Source: Roseicella aerolata
GTDB taxonomy: Bacteria; Pseudomonadota; Alphaproteobacteria; Acetobacterales; Acetobacteraceae
Assembly (NCBI RefSeq): GCF_020523605.1
Contig: NZ_JAJAQI010000007.1
Location: 96,342 to 160,341, forward strand
DNA: 64,000 bases
Direction: 5' to 3'
Numbering within the stretch: the first letter of the stretch is position 1; every line of letters begins with the position of its first letter. Positions 53,964 through 63,866 of the stretch are shown in pieces. The notes beneath the pieces were generated by a model, which made no database searches, was not told where the DNA came from, and saw only the letters and a list, made by a program, of their open reading frames with translations. Made by a program: the position numbers and the translations under genes.

Positions 53964-56233
53964 ACGTCATCAGCGACAAGCTCCAGGTCGAGGGCAACAG
54001 GTGGATCGGCACCCGCACCGTCCGCCCGGACGGGGCGGACAAGGTGACGGGCCGCGCCGCCTATGCCGCCGACAACACCATGCCCGGCATGATCTGGGGC
54101 AAGGTGCTGCGCAGCCCGCATGCGCATGCGGTCATCCGCTCGGTCGATACGTCCAAGGCCGAGGCGCTGCCGGGCGTGAAGGCGGTGGTGACGGCCAGGG
54201 ACATCGTGGACTTCCCCGTCGACAAGTCCGTCATGCTCGGCATCCAGGACATGCGCTGGATGTGCCGCAACGTGATGGCGCGGGAGAAGGCGCTGTTCCA
54301 CGGCCACCCCATCGCCGCCGTCGCCGCCATCAACGAGGAGGTAGCGGCCGAGGCCTGCCGGCTGATCGAGGTGGACTACGAGGTCCTGCCGCATGTCATC
54401 GAGATCGAGGACGCGATCAGGCCGGACGCGCCGATCCTGCATGACTTCCTGAAGCATGAGGGCAAGCCCTCCAACATCGCCGGCACGATGACCGCGAAGC
54501 TCGGCGATGTGGAGGCCGGCTTCGCCGAGGCGGATGTGATCGTGGAGCGGACCTTCCGCACCCGCCCCGTCCACCAGGGCTATATCGAGCCGCAGGCCTG
54601 CACCGTCAGCTATGCCGCCGATGGGCGCGCGACGATCTGGAGCTCCTCCCAGGGGCAGTTCATGGTCCGGGCCATGACCTCGCTGCTGACGGGCGTGCCG
54701 CAGAGCAACATCAAGGCGATCCCGGCCGAGATCGGCGGCGGCTTCGGCGCCAAGACCATCATCTATCTCGAGCCGCTGGCCCTGCTGCTGTCGAAGAAGT
54801 CCGGCCGTCCCGTGAAGATGGTGATGACGCGGGAGGAGGTGATGCGGGCGACCGGCCCGACCTCCGGCTCCTTCAGCACCGTCAGGATCGGCGCGAAGAA
54901 GGATGGCACCATCGTCGCCGCCCAGGGCACCTTCTACATCCAGGCGGGCTGCCTGCCCGGCGGGCCCCTGCGCGGGCCGGTCGGCTGCGCCTTCGCGCCC
55001 TATGAGATCCCGAACGTCCTCTCGGTCGGCTTCGATGTCGTCTCCAACCGCTCCAAGGTCGCGGCCTATCGCGCGCCGGGCGCGCCGCTCGGCGCCTATG
55101 CCGCCGAATGCGTGCTGGACGAGGTGGCCGAGAAGCTGGGGATGGACCCGCTGGAGCTGCGGCTGAAGAACAGCGCCAAGCCCGGCAGCAAGGCCGCCTA
55201 TGGCGCCACTTTCGGCAAGGTCACCTTCGAGGAGACGGTCGAGGCCATCAGGACTCACGAACACTACAAGGCGCCGCTCGAGCGCAACCCGCGCCCGGGC
55301 GTCAGGCGCGGCCGCGGCGTCGCCTCCGGCTTCTGGTACAATGCCGGCGGTGAATCCTCGGCACAGGTGAACATCACCGAGGACGGCAATGTCCTGGTGA
55401 CCACCGGCCATCCGGATGTCGGCGGCTCCCGCGCCTCCATCGCCAATGTCACGGCGGAGCTGCTGGGGATCGAGCACGGCCGTGTCTCGGTGCAGATCGG
55501 CGACACCTCCTCCATCGGCTTCTCCAACCTCACGGGCGGCAGCCGCGTCACCTTCGCCTCGGCGATGGTGGTCACGCAATCGACCGAGAAGGTGATCACC
55601 CAGCTCCGCGAGCGCGCCGCGAAGATCTGGAAGATCGACCCGGAGGCGGTGACCTGGGAGAATGGCGAGGCGCGACCGGCCGGCCCGAATGCCGGCCAGT
55701 TCCCGCCGCTGACGTTGAAGGAGCTGGCGGCCAAGGCGAATGAGATGGGCGGGCCTATCGGCGCCGGCGTGCAGCTCAACACCCAGGGCGCCGATCCGGG
55801 CTTCGCCACCCATGTGGTGGATGTCGAGGTGGATGTCGATCTCGGCATCGTCCGGGTGCTGCGCTACACCGCGGCGCAGGATGTCGGCCGCGCCCTGCAC
55901 CCGAGCTATGTCGAGGGGCAGATCCAGGGCGGCGTGGTGCAGGGCATCGGCTGGGCGCTGAGCGAGGAATACCTGTATGACCGGCAGGGCCGCCTCGACA
56001 ATGCCGGCTTCCTCGACTACCGCATGCCGGTCTGCTCCGACGTGCCGATGATCGAGCCGGTGATGCTCGAGATCCCGAACCCGAAGCACCCGCAGGGCGT
56101 GCGCGGCGTGGGCGAGGCGCCGATCGTCCCGCCGCTCGCGGCCATCGCCAACGCGGTCTACGACGCGCTCGGCAAGCGCTTCTACAGCCTGCCGATGTCG
56201 CCGCCGAAGGTGCTGGAAGCGCTGGAGGAGTAG
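53960..56233 (+). CDS. Molybdenum hydroxylase, molybdopterin large subunit
   Basis: A 757-residue catalytic subunit binding the molybdopterin-cytosine-dinucleotide cofactor. Features: GRAAYAADNTMPGMIWGKVLRSPHAHA (in parts), EIGGGFGAK, YRAPGAPLGAYAAE and the catalytic Glu region VRGVGEAPIVPP. The AYxCSFR loop of true form I carbon-monoxide dehydrogenase is absent, so it is more likely an aldehyde or N-heterocycle hydroxylase. Nearby solute receptors and an SDR suggest a catabolic role. Confidence 0.93.
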   Translation: MNVISDKLQVEGNRWIGTRTVRPDGADKVTGRAAYAADNTMPGMIWGKVLRSPHAHAVIRSVDTSKAEALPGVKAVVTARDIVDFPVDKSVMLGIQDMRWMCRNVMAREKALFHGHPIAAVAAINEEVAAEACRLIEVDYEVLPHVIEIEDAIRPDAPILHDFLKHEGKPSNIAGTMTAKLGDVEAGFAEADVIVERTFRTRPVHQGYIEPQACTVSYAADGRATIWSSSQGQFMVRAMTSLLTGVPQSNIKAIPAEIGGGFGAKTIIYLEPLALLLSKKSGRPVKMVMTREEVMRATGPTSGSFSTVRIGAKKDGTIVAAQGTFYIQAGCLPGGPLRGPVGCAFAPYEIPNVLSVGFDVVSNRSKVAAYRAPGAPLGAYAAECVLDEVAEKLGMDPLELRLKNSAKPGSKAAYGATFGKVTFEETVEAIRTHEHYKAPLERNPRPGVRRGRGVASGFWYNAGGESSAQVNITEDGNVLVTTGHPDVGGSRASIANVTAELLGIEHGRVSVQIGDTSSIGFSNLTGGSRVTFASAMVVTQSTEKVITQLRERAAKIWKIDPEAVTWENGEARPAGPNAGQFPPLTLKELAAKANEMGGPIGAGVQLNTQGADPGFATHVVDVEVDVDLGIVRVLRYTAAQDVGRALHPSYVEGQIQGGVVQGIGWALSEEYLYDRQGRLDNAGFLDYRMPVCSDVPMIEPVMLEIPNPKHPQGVRGVGEAPIVPPLAAIANAVYDALGKRFYSLPMSPPKVLEALEE

Positions 56234-56241
56234 AACAGGAT

Positions 56242-56267
56242 GGCCCGGCTGCCACGGCGGCCGGGCC
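56242..56267 (+). terminator. Probable bidirectional terminator hairpin
   Basis: GC-rich inverted repeat (GGCCCGGC ... GCCGGGCC) followed by TTCT, in the 49-base gap between the converging hydroxylase operon and SDR gene. Its position and stem fit intrinsic termination. The T-run is short. Confidence 0.55.
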
Positions 56268-56282
56268 TTCTCGCATCCGGGC

Positions 56283-57077
56283 TCAGCGTGTCGCCGCGGT
56301 CAGCCCGCCATCCACCACCAGCTCGGTGCCGGTGATGTACTTCGCCTCGTCGGAGGCCAGGAACAGCGCGGCATGGGCCACGTCCCATCCCTCGCCCATA
56401 TGGCCCATCGGCACCTGGCCGTTGCGCTTCGCCACGAAGCCCTCCAGGTCGCCGCCCGCGAATTCCTCGGCCAGCTTCTGCACCAGCGGCGTGTACATCA
56501 GGCCCGGCAGCACGCAGTTCAGCCGGATGCCGCGCTGGGCGTAGCTGATGGCGGTGGTCTTGCTGAAATGGATCAGCCCGGCCTTGGCGGCGCAATAGGC
56601 CGCCTGCGGCTTGCCGGTGTAGCGGATGCCGGCGGTGGAGGCGATGCTGACCACCGCGCCCCTGCCCTGCCGTTCCATGATCGGCAGCACCGCCCGGCAG
56701 CAGAGAAAGGCGCTCTTCAGGTTGATGTCGATCTGGCGGTCCCAGAGGGCCACCTCCATCTCCCCGGCGATGGCGGGCTCGGACTTGCCGACATTGTTCA
56801 CCAGGATGTCGATCCGGCCGAAGCGCGCCAGGCAGTCCGCCACCAGCGCCTCCACCTGCCTCTCATCGGTGACGTCGCCGGCGGCAGTGACGCAGGTGCC
56901 GCCCTCGCCCTCGATGATCGCCCGGGTCTCGCGCGCCGCCGCCTCATTGATGTCGACGCCATAGATGCGTGCGCCCTGCCGGGCGAAGAGCACCGCGATG
57001 GACTTGCCGTTGCCCCAGCCGGGCCCGACGGAGCCGCAGCCGGTCAGGAACACCACCTTGTCCGTCAGCTTCAGCAT
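56283..57077 (-). CDS. SDR-family oxidoreductase
   Basis: A 264-residue classical short-chain dehydrogenase. It has a glycine-rich loop (FLTGCGSVGPGWGNGKSIA, longer than usual), NNVGKSEPA, the catalytic Ser in SIASTAGIR, YCAAK as YxxxK, and LPGLMYTPL. The C-terminus ITGTELVVDGGL is typical of 3-oxoacyl reductase-like members. Substrate unknown. It ends facing the hydroxylase operon, and a Bug receptor gene is encoded just upstream on the same strand. Confidence 0.92.
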   Translation of the reverse strand: MLKLTDKVVFLTGCGSVGPGWGNGKSIAVLFARQGARIYGVDINEAAARETRAIIEGEGGTCVTAAGDVTDERQVEALVADCLARFGRIDILVNNVGKSEPAIAGEMEVALWDRQIDINLKSAFLCCRAVLPIMERQGRGAVVSIASTAGIRYTGKPQAAYCAAKAGLIHFSKTTAISYAQRGIRLNCVLPGLMYTPLVQKLAEEFAGGDLEGFVAKRNGQVPMGHMGEGWDVAHAALFLASDEAKYITGTELVVDGGLTAATR

Positions 57078-57103
57078 GGATCCTCCCTGGGCGCCCCGCG
57101 CCG

Positions 57104-58084
57104 CTATTCGATCTCGATATTCGCGGCCCGGATCACCGGGGCCCAGAGCGCGGCTTCCTCCGCGATGAAGCGGCGCGCATGCTCGGGGCCGGAGTCGGTG
57201 ATGGGCACATAGGCGATGCCCTCGAGCTCCCGCCGCATCTCCGGGCTCGACATCACCGCGCGGGCCGCGGCGCCGAGCCGTTCCAGCCGGTCGGCCGGCG
57301 TGCCTGGCGGGGCGGAGAGGTAGTTGGCGATGCGGGTGACGAGGTCGAGGCCCTCCTCCCGCGCCGTCGGGATGTCCGGCGCCACCGCCGCGCGCTCGGT
57401 GCCGAAGACGGAGATGATGCGGAGCTGCCCATCACGGTGCATCGGCAGCAGCGGCGTGAAGGTATCCACCATGAAGGACAGGTTGCCCGCCAGCACATCC
57501 TGGATCGCCGGCGCCGCGCCGCGATAGGGGACATGCACCATGTCGAGCCCGCCGGCCCGCACCCGCAGCAGTTCCGCCGAGAGGTGCGGACCGCCGCCGA
57601 TGCCGGAGCTGCCGTAGCTGAGCTCCCCCGGCTTGGCGCGGATCATCGCCACCAGTTCGGTCAGCGTCCGCACGCCGAGGCGCGGGCTGACCGCCAGCAC
57701 GATCGGCGTGATGCCGAGGATGGCGACATGCGCGAAGCCCGTGACCGGGTCATAGGGCGGCACGCGGCGGGTCAGCGGCCCGGTCACGCCGGAGGTCGGG
57801 CTGTGGAAGATCAGCGTATGGCCGTCCGGCCGGGCGCGGGCGACCTCCGCGCCGCCGATCAGCCCGCCGGCGCCGCCGCGATTCTCCACGACGATGCCCT
57901 GGCCGAGCTCGCGGCCGAAGCGCTCGGCGAAGATGCGGGCGAAGATGTCGGTGGTGCCCGCCGGCGGGAAGGGCACGACGAGGCGGATGGGCGCGTTCGG
58001 GAAGGAGGACTGCGCAAGGGCCGGACGCAGGCGCATCGCCAGGGCGGCGGCCCCCGCCCCGGCCAGGATCTGGCGTTTCCGCAT
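57104..58084 (-). CDS. Bug-family solute-binding protein
   Basis: A 326-residue periplasmic receptor. Leader RKRQILAGAGAAALAMRLRPALAQ, then FPNAPIRLVVPFPPAGTTD, VVENRGGAGGLIGG, YDPVTGFAHVAIL and VHVPYRGAAPAIQDVLAGNL. It is a second Bug paralogue, distinct from that at 3574. It probably belongs to one transcript with the SDR (26-base gap). Membrane subunits are not in the window. The 261-base gap to the ABC receptor gene holds divergent promoters. Confidence 0.9.
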   Translation of the reverse strand: MRKRQILAGAGAAALAMRLRPALAQSSFPNAPIRLVVPFPPAGTTDIFARIFAERFGRELGQGIVVENRGGAGGLIGGAEVARARPDGHTLIFHSPTSGVTGPLTRRVPPYDPVTGFAHVAILGITPIVLAVSPRLGVRTLTELVAMIRAKPGELSYGSSGIGGGPHLSAELLRVRAGGLDMVHVPYRGAAPAIQDVLAGNLSFMVDTFTPLLPMHRDGQLRIISVFGTERAAVAPDIPTAREEGLDLVTRIANYLSAPPGTPADRLERLGAAARAVMSSPEMRRELEGIAYVPITDSGPEHARRFIAEEAALWAPVIRAANIEIE

Positions 58085-58345
58085 GCTCGTTTCCTCGTCT
58101 GGCTGGTGGCCATCCAAGCCCCGCAGGGCCGGGGCGGCAAGGGCCGGGGTGCGGGCCGATCGCCGGCCGCGGCCTTCCCCGGCATGCCGTCTTTGCCGAG
58201 CGCAAGGCGCATCCGGGGGAGTGGGCAGGCTGCCGTGCCTGGCCCCGGGTCCCGGAACCCTTGCCAGTGCAGCGCGGCCTCTGCACGCTCGCGCCGGCGG
58301 GTGGCACCTGTCCGGGTTGCCGCCCCTTCGGGAAGGGACCAGCCG

Positions 58346-59932
58346 ATGCAGCGTCGCGACCTCCTCAGGACCTCCGCCGCCGGTGCCGCACTCCTCGCGG
58401 CGCCGCGCCTCCCCGCCGCGCAGGAACAGCGCGTGCTGCGCTTCGTGCCGCAGGCCGACCTGGCGATCCTCGACCCGATCACCACCACGGGTTTCGTCAC
58501 CCGCAACCATGCCTTCCTGGTCTTCGACACGCTCTATGGCTGGGATGATGCCTATCGCGCGCAGCCGCAGATGGTGGAAGGCCATGTCATCGAGGATGAC
58601 GGCCGGACCTGGGTGATGACGCTGCGCGAGGGCCTGCGCTTCCATGACGGCGAGCCGGTGCGGGCGCGCGACGTGGTGGCGAGCGTGAAGCGCTGGGGCG
58701 CGCGTGACCAGTTCGGCCTGGCCGTCATGGCGGTGGTGGAGGAGATCGCGGCCCCCTCCGACCGTGTGGTCCGCTGGCGCCTCCGGCGCCCCTTCCCCAT
58801 GCTGCCCGATGCGCTGGGCAAGCCGGGCGCCAATGTCGCCTTCATCATGCCGGAGCGGCTGGCGAGCACCGACCCGGCCCTGCCGATCAGCGAGATGGTC
58901 GGCAGCGGCCCGTACCGCTTCCTGGCCTCCGAACGCGTGCCCGGCTCCCGCGCCGTCTATGCGAAGTTCGATGGCTATGTGCCGCGGCCGGGGGGCACGG
59001 CCAGCCTGCTTGCCGGGCCCAAGCTGGCGCAGTTCGACCGGGTGGAGTGGCTGACCATCCCGGATGCCAGCACCGCCGCCGCGGCGCTGCGCCGCAACGA
59101 GGTGGACTGGTGGGAACAGCCGACCTCCGACCTGCTGCCGACGCTGCGCCGCGCGCGGGGCCTGAAGGTGGAGGTGCTGGACCCGACCGGCGCGATCGGG
59201 ATGCTGCGCCCGAACCACCTGCACCCGCCCTTCGACAATCCGGCGATCCGCCGCGCCCTGCTCGGCGCCATCAACCAGGCGGATGTCATGACGGCGGTCG
59301 CCGGCACCGATCGCGCGCTCTGGCGCGATGGCGTCGGCTTCTTCACGCCCGGCTCCCTGATGGCGAGCGAGGAGGGGATGGAGGCGCTGACCCGCCCGCG
59401 CGACATCGCCGCCTCCCGCCGCGCGCTGGAGCAGGCCGGCCACAAGGGCGAGAAGGTCCTGCTGATGGCGCCCACCGACTTCCCGGCCATCAATGCGATG
59501 AGCGAGGTGGTGGCGGACACCTTCCGCCAGCTCGGCCTCAACCTCGACTACGCCGCGATGGACTGGGGCTCCGCCCTGCGGCGCCAGGCGAACCGCGAGC
59601 TGCCGGAGCGCGGCGGCTACAACGCCTTCTGCACCTACACGGCGGGGGTGAACCAGTTCAACCCGGCGGCGCACAACTTCATCCGCGGCAGCGGCCTCAG
59701 CGCCACCTTCGGCTGGTCCACCAGCCCGCGGCTGGAGGAGCTGCGGAACGAATGGCTGCAATCGGACTCGGACGATGCCCGCCGCCGCATCGGGCGGGAG
59801 ATGCAGCGCCAGGCCTTCCTCGACGTGCCCTATGTGCCGCTCGGCCAGTTCTACCAGCCGACGGCCTTCCGCGAGGATCTGACGGGCATGCTGAAGGGGC
59901 TGCCGCTGTTCTGGAACATCCGCCGCGGCTGA
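58346..59932 (+). CDS. ABC-type peptide/nickel-like substrate-binding protein
   Basis: A 528-residue family-5 extracellular solute-binding protein (DppA/OppA-like). It has a twin-arginine-like leader (QRRDLLRTSAAGAALLAAP) and the family core LREGLRFHDGEPVRARDVVASVKRWG, followed by SEMVGSGPYRFL and FDNPAIRRALLGAINQAD. No permease or ATPase genes follow, so it is an orphan receptor. A GGGAC-type ribosome site precedes the ATG at 58346. Confidence 0.9.
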   Translation: MQRRDLLRTSAAGAALLAAPRLPAAQEQRVLRFVPQADLAILDPITTTGFVTRNHAFLVFDTLYGWDDAYRAQPQMVEGHVIEDDGRTWVMTLREGLRFHDGEPVRARDVVASVKRWGARDQFGLAVMAVVEEIAAPSDRVVRWRLRRPFPMLPDALGKPGANVAFIMPERLASTDPALPISEMVGSGPYRFLASERVPGSRAVYAKFDGYVPRPGGTASLLAGPKLAQFDRVEWLTIPDASTAAAALRRNEVDWWEQPTSDLLPTLRRARGLKVEVLDPTGAIGMLRPNHLHPPFDNPAIRRALLGAINQADVMTAVAGTDRALWRDGVGFFTPGSLMASEEGMEALTRPRDIAASRRALEQAGHKGEKVLLMAPTDFPAINAMSEVVADTFRQLGLNLDYAAMDWGSALRRQANRELPERGGYNAFCTYTAGVNQFNPAAHNFIRGSGLSATFGWSTSPRLEELRNEWLQSDSDDARRRIGREMQRQAFLDVPYVPLGQFYQPTAFREDLTGMLKGLPLFWNIRRG

Positions 59933-59960
59933 GCGGCGCGCCGGCCTCGGGCCCCGGCGG

Positions 59961-61355
59961 TCAGGGCGCCTGCGGCAGGCGCTCCGCGCGCATCGGCAGG
60001 CCGCCGGCGGGGCGCAGGGTGATCATCAGCTCGGGGCGCACCGGCGCCTCCGTCGCATGGCGCAGCCGCACCCGCGGCACCAGCACCGCCAGGGCGGCGA
60101 GCATCTCCGTCATGGCGAAGTGGTTGCCGATGCAGGTGCGCGGCCCGCCGCCGAAGGGGAAATAGGTGTAGGGCGCCGGCCGCGACCCGCCGGCGAAGCG
60201 CCCCGGGTCGAAGCGCGCCGGGTCGGACCAGTGGCGCGGGTCGCGCTGCACCAGCCAGGGGCTGAGGGCCAGGATGGCGCCGCGCGGGATCGCGCAGCCG
60301 CCGATCCGGTCCGGGCCGGCGGCCAGCCGGCCGAACCAGCCGACCGGCGGGTAGAGCCGCATCGCCTCCTGCAGCACCGCCCGCGTCAACTCCAGCCTTC
60401 CCAGATCGCCGGCCTCCGGCATCGCCCGCCCGTCGAGGGCGCCGGCCAGTTCCGCGCGCACCGCCTCCGCCGCCTCCGGGTGCTGCGCCAGCAGGTGCCA
60501 GGTCCAGGTCAGCGCCGCGGCCGAGGTCTCGTGCCCGGCGAGCAGCATGGTCATCGCCTCGTCACGGACCTGGTGGGCATCCACGCCGGTGCCGTCCTCC
60601 CCCTGCGCCGCCAGCAGCATTCCCAGCAGGTCCTCGCCGGTCTCGCCGGCGGCGAGGCGGGCCGCGATGATGCCCTCGACCGCCGCGTCGAGCGTCGCCA
60701 GCGCGTGGCGGAAGCGGCGGTTGGCGGGCGTCGGTAGCCGTTCCGTCCAGTCCGGCGCGAGCGACCAGAAGCGGCCGGACATCCACTCCTGCACCACCAG
60801 CAGCGCCGCGCTGATGGCGGCATCCCCGCCGCGCTGCTCCCGCCCGAACATGCAGCGCACCGCGACGTCGAGCGCGAGGTCCGACATCTCCTGCGAGATG
60901 TCGAGGATCCGGCCGGCCGCGGCCGCTGCCTCCCAGCGCCCGGCCAGTTCCGCCGCCGCGGCAGCCATGGCGGGGACGAAGCGGCGGATCCGCTCGGCCC
61001 GGAAGGCCGGCTGCAGCAGGCGGCGCTGGCGCTGCCAGAGCGCGCCCTCGCTGGTGACCAGCCCCTCGCCGAGCACCGCCTTCAGCCGGTCATGGAAGGG
61101 GGTGCGGCGGTAATTCGCATGGTTCTCCTGCAGCACGGCGCGAATATGCGCGGGATGGGCGAGCAGGAAGAGCGGGTGGCGCCCCGGCATGGCGATCTGC
61201 ACCACGTCGCCGAGCGCGCGCGCCTGCTCGAACACCGCGAGCGGGTCGCGGGCGAGCGCCGGCAGCATGCCGAGCAGCGGCACGCGGCCACGGAGCACCG
61301 GGGCCGTGCCCGGCCCGGCCCGCTCCTCCCCGCTGATTGCCGTGCCGTCACCCAT
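59961..61355 (-). CDS. Cytochrome P450
   Basis: A 464-residue soluble P450. The I-helix oxygen-binding motif is LLAGHETSAAAL (about 270), the ExxR motif lies in EAMRLYPP (about 328), and the heme loop is FPFGGGPRTCIGNHFA, with Cys near residue 405. The length and sequence resemble CYP102/CYP4-like fatty-acid-type bacterial P450s without a fused reductase. No ferredoxin gene is adjacent. Confidence 0.93.
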   Translation of the reverse strand: MGDGTAISGEERAGPGTAPVLRGRVPLLGMLPALARDPLAVFEQARALGDVVQIAMPGRHPLFLLAHPAHIRAVLQENHANYRRTPFHDRLKAVLGEGLVTSEGALWQRQRRLLQPAFRAERIRRFVPAMAAAAAELAGRWEAAAAAGRILDISQEMSDLALDVAVRCMFGREQRGGDAAISAALLVVQEWMSGRFWSLAPDWTERLPTPANRRFRHALATLDAAVEGIIAARLAAGETGEDLLGMLLAAQGEDGTGVDAHQVRDEAMTMLLAGHETSAAALTWTWHLLAQHPEAAEAVRAELAGALDGRAMPEAGDLGRLELTRAVLQEAMRLYPPVGWFGRLAAGPDRIGGCAIPRGAILALSPWLVQRDPRHWSDPARFDPGRFAGGSRPAPYTYFPFGGGPRTCIGNHFAMTEMLAALAVLVPRVRLRHATEAPVRPELMITLRPAGGLPMRAERLPQAP

Positions 61356-61588
61356 CCTCGCACCTCTGTCCCGGGCGGGCCTCGTCCCGCCATCAACGCG
61401 CCGGGGCGGATCGCGGACAGGCGTGAATCCGCCTGGCCATCATTGCCATACAATACCAGTGGCCCGAATGCGTCACCGCATCCGGACAAGGACGCCGTGC
61501 CTGCGTCGCGGCCTCTGCCGGCCCTGGCCGGGCGCCGCAAGCGGTGCCGGCCTCCGTCCCGGGGCCTCGCAGCCCCGGCGCCAGGGGA

Positions 61589-62323
61589 TCAGCCACCGCC
61601 ATGGACGATCGAGCGCCGCCCGCCGGCCTCCTGCGCCGCCGCGAAGCCGGCGATGGCGGCCGCGATCTTCGCGCCGCCCCGTGCCGAGGGCTCGATGGGA
61701 TTGGCGAAGTCGGCCTCCTCGCTGCAGACCAGCCGCAGGTCGATCAGCGGCAGGCCGCGCGCGAAGGCCTCGCGCGCGATGACGTCGTTGAACAGCGTCA
61801 GCCCCGCAATGGCCAGCCGCCGCCGCTGCGCATCCGGGAAGCGCGGGTCGTAGATGGTGCAGAGGGCGGTGGGCAGGCGTTGCGCCAGCACGGTGGCGAG
61901 CATCGCGCGATAGTCCTGCCGGAACCGGTCCTGCACGCCGGCCAGCCGCGCCAGCCCCTCCCCCACGCTGCGCGCCGGCTCGCCCAGCACCGGCTCCTGC
62001 CGCGCGGCGTCGTTGCCGCCGATGCTGACGACGAGATGCGTCGCCTCCCGCGGGGCGCCGGCGAGCTGGCGGGCGACATCCACCGTCACCGCGCCGTTCA
62101 CCGCGGCCAGGCTGGCCTGCCAGCCCGCCGGCAGGCGGGAGCGGAGCTGAGTAACGACATCCGGGCCGCCCCCGACATAGGCCTTGTTGTCGAGGATCGA
62201 ATCCCCCAGCAGGACCACATGGCCGGGCGGCACGCCCGCCCCGCCGGCGTGGGAGGCCGCCATCACCGCAAATCCGCGGCCGAGCACGGCGCGGCGCGCC
62301 ATGCCACCGGATGTCGCCGCCAT
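61589..62323 (-). CDS. SGNH/GDSL-family protein
   Basis: A 244-residue SGNH-fold protein. Block I is VLLGDSILDN with the Ser nucleophile, the Gly block is in LAAVNGAVT, and block III is VVSIGGNDAARQ. The last block, where a catalytic Asp and His are expected, reads DFANPIEPSARGG with no His. It may be a weak esterase or use a different base. A short hydrophobic, twin-arginine-like N-terminus (ARRAVLGRGFAVMAAS) hints at export. The flanking gaps 61356-61588 and 62324-62587 show no gene. Confidence 0.8.
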   Translation of the reverse strand: MAATSGGMARRAVLGRGFAVMAASHAGGAGVPPGHVVLLGDSILDNKAYVGGGPDVVTQLRSRLPAGWQASLAAVNGAVTVDVARQLAGAPREATHLVVSIGGNDAARQEPVLGEPARSVGEGLARLAGVQDRFRQDYRAMLATVLAQRLPTALCTIYDPRFPDAQRRRLAIAGLTLFNDVIAREAFARGLPLIDLRLVCSEEADFANPIEPSARGGAKIAAAIAGFAAAQEAGGRRSIVHGGG

Positions 62324-62587
62324 GGCCAGCTGTCCTCCTCTCCGCCCATCACCAGGGGCCGTTCAACGCGCGCGGGGCCGGGTGGTGAGAGCGGTGGCGT
62401 CCCGCCCGCCGTGCGAGGGCCAGCCGGGCGCCGGGCCGGTGCCGCTGGAGGACGACGGTTGCGTCGTGAAGGCTGCGCACGAAATTCCGGCTCCCGTCGC
62501 CGTCCTGCGGTCTCGCCCGGTAAGCGCGAGGCCCATGGCATCGTTCCCGCCGGGACGGCGCGCCGGTGCCTGGGGGTTGGATGCCTC

Positions 62588-63619
62588 TCATGCCAGGCCG
62601 AGCAGGCGGATCGCGCCAAGGCTGAGCCCGATGAGGACCAGCAGCGAGGCCGCCGCCGCCGCGGTCACCCGCACGCCCACCCGCCCCAGCGCCCGCAGAT
62701 CGACGCCGAGCCCGAGCGCCGCCATGGCGATGCCCGTCAGCAGCCCCGCCGCCAGGCGCAGCGGCGCCAGCGCGGCCTGCGGCACCAGGGAGAGGGCGTT
62801 GAGCAGGGCCAGCAGCAGGAAGCCGATGATGAACCACGGCATGTAGCCGGCCGGGCGCCGCCCCGCCGCCTCCCCGGGTGCTGGCGGCCGGAGGCGCCGC
62901 GCCAGGAGGGAGAGCGCCAGCACGAGCGGCCCCAGCATCAGCACGCGCAGCAGCTTCACCAGCGTGCCCGCCTGCATGCTGAGGCTGCCGAAGGGCGCGG
63001 TGGCCGCCAGCACCTGCGGGACGGCATAGACCGTCATTCCCGCCAGCATGCCGTAACCCTGTGCCGAGAGGCCGAGGGCCGGCGCCAGCAGCGGCAGGCC
63101 GAGCACCAGCCCGACGCCGAGCACGGCGGTGAAGGCGATGGCGGAGGCGACCTCCCGCGCGCCCGCGCCGATGATGGGCGCGACCGCCGCGATCGCCGAA
63201 TTCCCGCAGATCGCGTTGCCCGCCGCGACCAGCACGGCCATGCGATGCGGCAGGCCGAGGATCCGGCCCGCGCCGTAGCTCGCCAGCAGGGAGAGCAGGA
63301 CGACGGCGGCGATGCCGAGCGGCAGGGCCGGCCCGGCGGCAAGCACCAGCCGCAGGTCGAGCGAGGCGCCAAGCAGGACGATGGCCGTCTCCAGCAGCGG
63401 CCCGGCGCTGAAGCGGAGGCCGGGCCGCCATCGCTCCCCCGGCTCCCACCCCGTCCGGAGGGCGGCCCCGAGCAGGATGGCCAGCACCAGCGTATCCAGC
63501 CAGGGATGGCGGAAGGCCTGCCGTTCCGCTGCCTCCAGCAGATGCGCGGCCAGCGCGATGCCGATGCAGAGGGCGATCCCGGGCAGGAGACGGAGAGAGG
63601 GTTGCAGGGCCTGGATCAT
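62588..63619 (-). CDS. YeiH-family putative anion exporter
   Basis: A 343-residue inner-membrane protein with about ten hydrophobic helices. Family marks are ETAIVLLGASLDLRLVL, the conserved AAGNAICGNSAIAAVAPII, and TAVLGVGLVLGLPLL, plus a C-terminal AMAALGLGVDLRALGRVG. The family (UPF0324) is described as putative sulfate exporters, and the substrate is not proven. An intergenic stretch 63620-63866 separates it from the IS element. Confidence 0.9.
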   Translation of the reverse strand: MIQALQPSLRLLPGIALCIGIALAAHLLEAAERQAFRHPWLDTLVLAILLGAALRTGWEPGERWRPGLRFSAGPLLETAIVLLGASLDLRLVLAAGPALPLGIAAVVLLSLLASYGAGRILGLPHRMAVLVAAGNAICGNSAIAAVAPIIGAGAREVASAIAFTAVLGVGLVLGLPLLAPALGLSAQGYGMLAGMTVYAVPQVLAATAPFGSLSMQAGTLVKLLRVLMLGPLVLALSLLARRLRPPAPGEAAGRRPAGYMPWFIIGFLLLALLNALSLVPQAALAPLRLAAGLLTGIAMAALGLGVDLRALGRVGVRVTAAAAASLLVLIGLSLGAIRLLGLA

Positions 63620-63866
63620 GCGCCACTCCTCGCTCCGCCGGCGCGTCCGGCCGGGGCATCAAGGCATCCTCATGCCGGCCGTGCGGCGGGAGAATACTCC
63701 GGCCCTGGCCAGAGCGGGTCGCGGACGGGCGTGAACGCCCGGGAGCGAGATTCTGCCCTGCCATCCATGACCTAGACCCGAGTAGCCCTGGCTGGAATCG
63801 GCTTGTGATTGGCTGCGGCGCGAGGTGGTGTGATTCGTAGGTGTCCAGCTTGGGCTGGAGGCTTCG

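Noticed and set aside
52606..56233. Carbon-monoxide dehydrogenase operon
   Set aside because: Subunit order matches coxMSL, but the AYxCSFR active-site loop of form I CODH is missing, so only a general molybdenum hydroxylase is claimed.
59961..63619. Secondary-metabolite cluster around the P450
   Set aside because: No synthase, ligase or tailoring genes accompany the P450. Neighbours are an SGNH protein and an anion carrier.
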